Source: Streptococcus pseudopneumoniae ATCC BAA-960 = CCUG 49455 (GTDB lineage Bacteria; Bacillota; Bacilli; Lactobacillales; Streptococcaceae). From it: 21,162 nt of DNA. The stretch lies in assembly GCF_002087075.1 (NCBI RefSeq), contig NZ_MWSM01000016.1, forward strand, positions 1 to 21,162. Reading direction: 5' to 3'. Of this stretch, positions 16,901-21,162 are shown in pieces; within the stretch, counting starts at the first letter, position 1, and each line of letters begins with the position of its first letter. The notes under the pieces were generated by a model, which ran no database searches, had not been told where the DNA came from, and saw nothing but the letters and a program-made list of their open reading frames with translations. Both the position numbers and the translations under genes were made by a program.

Positions 16901-17659
16901 ATGGAAGAATCAAGAGAATTAAATGCCGTCATCGATGTGATTATGCTAGCGGGGACTATTCTCCTTAAAAGTGGTTCAGAGATTCATCGCGTAGAAGATA
17001 CCATGATTCGGATTGCGCATTCGCAGGGGATTGTGGATTGCAATGTCCTTGCCATGCCTGCCGCTATCTTTTTCTCTATTGAAAATACCAATATTTCGCG
17101 CATGAAGCGGGTGACCTCCTCTTCTTATAACATCGAAAAAGTCTGCGATGTGAACCAGATTTCTCGTCAGCTGGTTGGGGGGCAGATTGATTTAGAAACA
17201 GCCTTTAAGCAATTGACGGCCTTGCAGGCCCAACCCCTTCCCTATACTAAGTTGCAGGTAACTCTGGCTGCGACCTTAAGTGCTCCTTTCTTTTCGGTTA
17301 TGTTTAGTGGAAATATCTACGACGCACTTGGGGCAGGAGTGGCGACCTTATTTGGTTTTGCCTTTTCCCTCTATGTGGAGAAGTTTATCCGAATTCCCTT
17401 TGTGACAGCCTTTGCTGGGGCCTTCGTCTTTGGAATGATTGCCCAGTTTTGGGCTCGCTACACAGGCTTTCCTTCAACGGCAGACTTGATTATAGCTGGT
17501 GCGGTCATGCCGTTTGTTCCAGGAATTGCCTTGACCAATGCGGTTCGTGATATTATGACCAACCACATAAACTCTGGTATGAGCAAGATGTTTGAATCCC
17601 TGCTCATTACCCTTGCTTTAGGGGCAGGAACTTCTGTCGCCTTGGTATTGATGAACTAA
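16901..17659 (+). CDS. Threonine/serine exporter ThrE, N-terminal subunit (YjjP-like)
   Basis: A 252-residue protein of the ThrE family, which in Corynebacterium is one polypeptide exporting threonine and serine. Here, as with E. coli YjjP/YjjB, it is split in two. Residues 1 to about 110 are the soluble hydrolase-like part with the family hallmarks LLKSGSEIHRVEDTM and the LAMPAAIFFS block. From about 115 onward there are roughly five membrane helices, with the conserved PGIALTNAVRDI near 208-219. The ribosome site is AAAGGAGGAACGC before the ATG. The partner gene begins 1 base after its stop. Some YjjPB proteins move succinate instead, so the substrate is open. Confidence 0.88.
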   Translation: MEESRELNAVIDVIMLAGTILLKSGSEIHRVEDTMIRIAHSQGIVDCNVLAMPAAIFFSIENTNISRMKRVTSSSYNIEKVCDVNQISRQLVGGQIDLETAFKQLTALQAQPLPYTKLQVTLAATLSAPFFSVMFSGNIYDALGAGVATLFGFAFSLYVEKFIRIPFVTAFAGAFVFGMIAQFWARYTGFPSTADLIIAGAVMPFVPGIALTNAVRDIMTNHINSGMSKMFESLLITLALGAGTSVALVLMN

Positions 17660-17660
17660 T

Positions 17661-18110
17661 ATGACACTAATAACCTTTTTATTACAAGCAGTAGCAAGTC
17701 TTCTTGCTATTATTACCTTTCTAATCGTACTCAATGTTCAGCGGTCCATGCTCTTACCAGGAGGAATTTTGGGCATGGCTGTCTGGCTAGTCTATCTCTT
17801 GCTCAAGGAACCGACCAATGTTATTGTGGCTACTTTTATTGCAGCCATTATAGGTTCTTGTGTCAGCCAGATTTTAAGTATTCTTTATAAGACTCCTGCT
17901 GTGGTCTTTATCTTAGCAATCTTGGCACCCTTGGTTCCGGGTTATCTCTCCTATCGGACAACTGCCTTTTTTGTGACAGGGGACTATAATAAAGCGCTGG
18001 CAAGTGCAACATTAGTTGTTATGCTGGCTCTGGTCATTTCCATTGGAATGGCTAGCGGAACAGTGATTCTCAGACTGTATCATTATATAAAAACACATCG
18101 AGTATCGTAG
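17661..18110 (+). CDS. Threonine/serine exporter ThrE, C-terminal subunit (YjjB-like)
   Basis: A 149-residue integral membrane protein with about four to five helices and almost no soluble part, matching the ThrE_2/YjjB half of the exporter. Family features are the early NVQRSMLLPGGILGM, the ILSILYKTPAVVF stretch and the conserved LAPLVPGYLSYR near residues 94-105. It starts 1 base after the upstream subunit stops (TAATATG), with no good ribosome site of its own, so it is translationally coupled, as expected for two halves of one transporter. A weak stem CAGAAA/TTTCTG (18117-18122 with 18132-18137) follows, without a T run. Confidence 0.88.
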   Translation: MTLITFLLQAVASLLAIITFLIVLNVQRSMLLPGGILGMAVWLVYLLLKEPTNVIVATFIAAIIGSCVSQILSILYKTPAVVFILAILAPLVPGYLSYRTTAFFVTGDYNKALASATLVVMLALVISIGMASGTVILRLYHYIKTHRVS

Positions 18111-18155
18111 ACTTTACAGAAATAAAAGAATTTTCTGAAAAATGAGATAAATATA

Positions 18156-18184
18156 GTGACAAGGCTTTCTATGTATGCTATTCT
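18156..18184 (+). promoter_or_regulatory. Promoter of the small secreted protein gene
   Basis: GTGACA (18156-18161), a 17-base spacer ending in TGC, and TATTCT (18179-18184) give a -35, a TGn extension and a -10. RNA would start near 18191, leaving a short leader with AAAGGAGG (18193-18200). The upstream ATG at 18175 lies inside this promoter and so cannot be the start. Confidence 0.6.
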
Positions 18185-18207
18185 CTCTATATAAAGGAGG
18201 AAAAATC

Positions 18208-18519
18208 ATGAAAAAATCACTATTTTCCTTATTGTCTGTAAGTCTACTGACTTTGTTGCTTATCCCAGTCATGGTTTCTAGTTTGGGTTCAGAGTTTCAA
18301 AGTGGATTACAAGAGCATCAGTTGATTGCCGAAAAGGTTAGTAAAACACTTGACAAGACATTTGATAAGGATGTCAGAGAAATTCCGACCAGTCAGTTTT
18401 ATCAAGAATTTGTAGATGAGATGGGAAGGACTTACTCAGGAAATTTAATCCTCCAGGAACTGATAACTGAGAATGGGGCTTATAAAGCTACTTATATCGG
18501 TGAACTCTCTAGCAACTAA
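18208..18519 (+). CDS. Small secreted or membrane-anchored protein, unknown function
   Basis: I do not recognise this 103-residue protein. It begins MKKSLFSLLSVSLLTLLLIPVMVSSLG, which is a classic signal peptide or single N-terminal anchor (two Lys, about 20 hydrophobic residues). No lipobox cysteine is present; the protein has no cysteine at all. The mature part (about 75 residues) starts with an amphipathic Glu/Lys-rich helix and ends in a probable beta segment with GRTYSGNLILQELI and YKATYIGEL, which could be a small strand hairpin. The start is set by AAAGGAGGAAAAATC before the ATG. It has its own promoter and terminator and lies between the exporter pair and the mevalonate genes. I propose no function. 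Confidence 0.8.
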   Translation: MKKSLFSLLSVSLLTLLLIPVMVSSLGSEFQSGLQEHQLIAEKVSKTLDKTFDKDVREIPTSQFYQEFVDEMGRTYSGNLILQELITENGAYKATYIGELSSN

Positions 18520-18546
18520 TCATTCTTTGAAATTATGACCAATAAG

Positions 18547-18576
18547 AGGCTTGATTTGGTGAATCAAGTCTTTTTT
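18547..18576 (+). terminator. Terminator after the small secreted protein gene
   Basis: A 10-base-pair stem AGGCTTGATT (18547-18556) / AATCAAGTCT (18562-18571) with one G-U pair and a 5-base loop is followed by TTTTTT. Confidence 0.85.
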
Positions 18577-18596
18577 ATCTCTTTTACTGCCATTTG

Positions 18597-18605
18597 TGAT
18601 AAAAT
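18597..18605 (+). promoter_or_regulatory. Extended -10 promoter of mvaS-mvaA
   Basis: TGATAAAAT carries a TGn extension with -10 TAAAAT at 18600-18605. No convincing -35 is seen. The predicted RNA start near 18612 leaves about 38 bases before the preferred mvaS ATG at 18650. Confidence 0.5.
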
Positions 18606-18649
18606 AGTACCGAACGATTTTTTACATGAATGATAAAACAGAGGTAAAT

Positions 18650-19822
18650 ATGACAATCGGTATTGATAAGATTGGTTTTGCGACCAGTCAATATGTCTTG
18701 AAGTTACAAGACTTAGCAGAAGCGAGGGGAATTGACCCTGAAAAATTAAGCAAAGGACTCTTACTCGAGGAATTGAGTATTGCGCCCTTAACTGAGGACA
18801 TCGTGACCTTGGCGGCCAGTGCTAGTGACTTTATTTTAACTGAGCAAGAAAGAGCAGAAATTGACATGGTCATTGTGGCGACCGAGTCAGGAATTGACCA
18901 GAGTAAGGCTGCAGCCGTCTTTGTGCATGGCTTGCTGGGTATTCAGCCCTTTGCGCGTAGTTTCGAGATTAAAGAAGCCTGCTATGGAGCGACAGCTGCC
19001 CTTCATTATGCCAAATTGCATGTGGAAAATTCTCCAGAGTCCAAGGTCTTGGTCATTGCCAGTGATATTGCCAAGTACGGTATTGAAACTCCAGGAGAAC
19101 CAACTCAAGGTGCTGGAAGTGTGGCCATGTTGATTACACAAAATCCACGCATGATGGCCTTTAATAATGACAATGTTGCTCAAACCCGTGACATCATGGA
19201 TTTTTGGCGTCCAAATTACTCGACAACTCCTTATGTAAATGGTGTCTATTCTACCCAACAATATTTGGATAGTTTGAAAACGACTTGGCTTGAATATCAA
19301 AAACGCTACCAGCTTACTTTGGATGATTTTGCGGCTGTTTGTTTCCATTTGCCTTATCCTAAATTAGCCTTAAAAGGTTTGAAAAAAATCATGGATAAGA
19401 GCCTGCCTCAAGAGAAAAAAGACCTCTTGCAAAAGCATTTTGACCAGTCTATTCTTTACAGTCAAAAGGTGGGGAATATCTACACAGGTTCACTTTTCCT
19501 TGGGCTTCTGTCTCTCTTGGAAAATACAGATAGCTTGAAGGCTGGGGATAAAATCGCCCTTTATAGTTACGGAAGTGGTGCTGTAGCTGAGTTCTTCAGC
19601 GGTGAATTGGTTGAAGGTTATGAAGCTTATCTGGATAAAGACCGCTTGAACAAGCTCAACCAACGAACTGCCTTATCTGTTGCAGACTATGAAAAAGTCT
19701 TCTTTGAAGAAGTAGACTTAGATGAAACAAATTCTGCTCAGTTTGCTGGCTATGAAAATCAAGATTTTGCCTTGGTTGAAATTGTTGATCACCAACGCCG
19801 TTATAGCAAGGTTGAAAAATAA
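18650..19822 (+). CDS. mvaS: Hydroxymethylglutaryl-CoA synthase
   Basis: A cytoplasmic thiolase-fold enzyme condensing acetyl-CoA and acetoacetyl-CoA to HMG-CoA, the first committed step of the mevalonate route to isoprenoids. From the ATG at 18650 it has 390 residues. The catalytic residues fall at E79 (ATESG), C111 (EACYGA) and H233 (CFHLPYP), the same numbers as in the well-studied S. aureus enzyme. This supports that start over the in-frame ATG at 18626, which would add eight residues. The ribosome site AGAGGT (18640-18645) also fits 18650. Its stop TAA shares one base with the mvaA ATG. The GNIYTGSLFLGL segment near residue 277 is intact. Confidence 0.96.
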   Translation: MTIGIDKIGFATSQYVLKLQDLAEARGIDPEKLSKGLLLEELSIAPLTEDIVTLAASASDFILTEQERAEIDMVIVATESGIDQSKAAAVFVHGLLGIQPFARSFEIKEACYGATAALHYAKLHVENSPESKVLVIASDIAKYGIETPGEPTQGAGSVAMLITQNPRMMAFNNDNVAQTRDIMDFWRPNYSTTPYVNGVYSTQQYLDSLKTTWLEYQKRYQLTLDDFAAVCFHLPYPKLALKGLKKIMDKSLPQEKKDLLQKHFDQSILYSQKVGNIYTGSLFLGLLSLLENTDSLKAGDKIALYSYGSGAVAEFFSGELVEGYEAYLDKDRLNKLNQRTALSVADYEKVFFEEVDLDETNSAQFAGYENQDFALVEIVDHQRRYSKVEK

Positions 19823-21096
19823 TGAAGATAAGTTGGAATGGATTTTCTAAAAAATCATACCAAGAGCGCCTCGAGCTGTTAAAAGCTCAGGCGTTCCTTA
19901 GTCCTGAGAGGCAAGAGAGTTTAGAGCAGGATGAACAGATGAGTGTAACTGTGGCAGATCAGCTGAGTGAGAATGTGGTGGGAACTTTTTCTCTGCCTTA
20001 TTCGCTGGTCCCAGAGGTTCTCGTTAACGGTCAGGAATACACAGTTCCCTATGTGACAGAAGAACCGTCCGTGGTTGCTGCGGCCAGCTATGCTAGTAAA
20101 ATCATCAAGCGAGCAGGTGGCTTTACTGCTCAGGTTCATGAGCGCCAGATGATTGGACAGGTAGCCCTTTATCAAGTTGCTGACCCTGAACAAGCGCAAG
20201 AGAAGATTGCCAGCAAGAAAGCAGAGCTCCTAGAACTTGCCAATCAAGCCTATCCTTCTATCGTTAAACGTGGAGGTGGGGCGCGTGATCTGCATGTCGA
20301 GCAGATAAAAGGCGAACCAGACTTTCTCGTTGTTTATATTCATGTCGATACCCAGGAAGCCATGGGTGCCAATATGCTCAACACCATGCTGGAAGCCTTG
20401 AAACCAGTCTTAGAAGAACTCAGTCAGGGACAGAGTCTCATGGGAATCCTGTCCAACTACGCAACTGATTCTCTGGTGACTGCAAGCTGTCGCATCGCCT
20501 TTCGCTACTTGATCCGCCAAAAGGAGCAAGGACGAGAAATTGCAGAGAAGATAGCCTTGGCTAGTCAGTTTGCGCAAGCTGATCCTTATCGAGCGGCTAC
20601 CCACAATAAAGGGATTTTTAACGGTATTGATGCCATTTTGATTGCCACTGGTAATGACTGGCGTGCCATTGAGGCGGGGGCTCATGCCTTTACTAGTCGA
20701 GACGGGCGCTATCAAGGTCTCAGTCGCTGGACGCTGGATCTTGAAAGAGAAGAATTGGTCGGTGAGATGACCTTACCCATGCCTGTAGCGACCAAGGGTG
20801 GCTCTATCGGCCTCAACCCACGTGTAGCTCTCAGTCATGATCTACTAGGAAATCCTTCTGCCAGAGAATTAGCCCAGATTATCGTGTCCATCGGTCTTGC
20901 TCAAAATTTTGCGGCCCTCAAAGCCTTGGTGAGTACAGGGATTCAGCAAGGCCACATGAAATTGCAGGCTAAATCTTTGGCACTTCTCGCAGGTGCTAGT
21001 GAATCCGAAGTTGCTCCCCTAGTCGAGCGCCTCATCGCAGATAAAACCTTTAACCTAGAGACAGCCCAGCGCTACCTAGAAAATTTAAGATCATAA
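19822..21096 (+). CDS. mvaA: Hydroxymethylglutaryl-CoA reductase, class II
   Basis: A cytoplasmic enzyme reducing HMG-CoA to mevalonate with two NAD(P)H. The 424 residues match class II bacterial reductases, with no membrane domain. Visible features are the catalytic E81 in TEEPSVVAA, the nucleotide-binding EAMGANMLN near residues 178-186, the catalytic Lys in ATHNKGIFNGIDA near 261, the Asp in ATGNDWRAIEAGAHA near 277, and the C-terminal His in QQGHMKLQAK near 376. The ATG overlaps the mvaS stop by one base (TAATG), and no good ribosome site is visible, so it depends on translational coupling. A strong terminator follows directly. The later mevalonate steps (mvaK1, mvaD, mvaK2) are not in the window. 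Confidence 0.96.
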   Translation: MKISWNGFSKKSYQERLELLKAQAFLSPERQESLEQDEQMSVTVADQLSENVVGTFSLPYSLVPEVLVNGQEYTVPYVTEEPSVVAAASYASKIIKRAGGFTAQVHERQMIGQVALYQVADPEQAQEKIASKKAELLELANQAYPSIVKRGGGARDLHVEQIKGEPDFLVVYIHVDTQEAMGANMLNTMLEALKPVLEELSQGQSLMGILSNYATDSLVTASCRIAFRYLIRQKEQGREIAEKIALASQFAQADPYRAATHNKGIFNGIDAILIATGNDWRAIEAGAHAFTSRDGRYQGLSRWTLDLEREELVGEMTLPMPVATKGGSIGLNPRVALSHDLLGNPSARELAQIIVSIGLAQNFAALKALVSTGIQQGHMKLQAKSLALLAGASESEVAPLVERLIADKTFNLETAQRYLENLRS

Positions 21097-21126
21097 AAAC
21101 TCAGACGAATTCGGTCTGAGTTTTCT
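21096..21126 (+). terminator. Terminator after mvaA
   Basis: A perfect 11-base-pair stem AAAACTCAGAC (21096-21106) / GTCTGAGTTTT (21114-21124) with a 7-base loop overlaps the last base of the mvaA stop and ends in Ts. It is nearly symmetric (A run before, T run after), so it could stop transcription from either side. Confidence 0.88.
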
Positions 21127-21132
21127 TGTGTT

Positions 21133-21162
21133 TATACTCAATAAAAATCAAAGAGCAAACTA
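21133..21162. repeat. End of a BOX-type repeat, cut by window edge
   Basis: TATACTCAATAAAAATCAAAG and the following GAGCAAACTA match, from memory, one extremity (boxC side, reversed) of the BOX elements scattered through S. pneumoniae and S. mitis genomes. Only about 30 bases are visible, so the modules present and the full length cannot be told. The position directly after a terminator is typical for BOX. Confidence 0.65.

Noticed and set aside
18117..18137. Stem CAGAAA/TTTCTG after the exporter genes as terminator
   Set aside because: Only six A/T-rich pairs and no T run; at most a weak hairpin.
18175..18207. Upstream ATG for the small secreted protein
   Set aside because: It sits between the -35 and -10 of the gene's promoter and lacks a ribosome site; the ATG at 18208 has AAAGGAGG and begins a signal peptide.
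18626..18649. Upstream ATG for mvaS
   Set aside because: There is no ribosome site for it. With the ATG at 18650 the catalytic residues take their canonical numbers E79, C111 and H233.

Overview
The window is a piece of a Streptococcus chromosome from the mitis group, close to S. pneumoniae, S. mitis or S. pseudopneumoniae. The basis is low-GC coding, strong AGGAGG-type ribosome sites, TGn extended -10 promoters, the gmk-rpoZ-priA-fmt-rsmB-phpP-stkP gene order, the mvaS-mvaA mevalonate pair, and the tip of what looks like a BOX repeat at the right edge. Nearly every gene is a recognisable core gene. I found no new defence, toxin or metabolic island.

Left part (1-4200). A partial IS630-like transposase runs off the left edge. 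It is divergent from a MarR-family regulator with a DUF1304 membrane gene directly behind it, and two back-to-back palindromes before the regulator look like its operator. Then comes pcp (pyrrolidone carboxyl peptidase), broken by one in-frame amber codon, and convergent to it a DUF975-type membrane gene whose 3' end is followed by a decayed tandem copy of itself. That gene shares a compact divergent promoter region with tgt (tRNA-guanine transglycosylase) and looks leaderless.

Middle part (4200-8370). An OatA/Adr-like peptidoglycan O-acetyltransferase is followed by a truncated IS1202-like transposase and then by reverse-strand nagA, which has a NagR/DasR-like (dre) operator over its promoter. 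An orphan terminator with no forward gene before it lies between nagA and gmk. Together with remembered pneumococcal gene order, this suggests a chromosomal rearrangement joint.

Right part (8370-21162). A tightly packed forward run holds gmk, rpoZ, priA, fmt, rsmB, phpP and stkP: nucleotide supply, RNA polymerase omega, replication restart, initiator tRNA formylation, 16S rRNA methylation, and the Ser/Thr phosphatase-kinase pair that controls cell wall growth and division. A terminator closes it. A two-gene ThrE-type threonine/serine exporter follows, then a small secreted or membrane-anchored protein of unknown function with its own promoter and terminator, and then mvaS-mvaA, which start the mevalonate route to isoprenoids. 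No tRNA, rRNA or CRISPR array was seen, and no gene-free stretch is longer than 300 bases.
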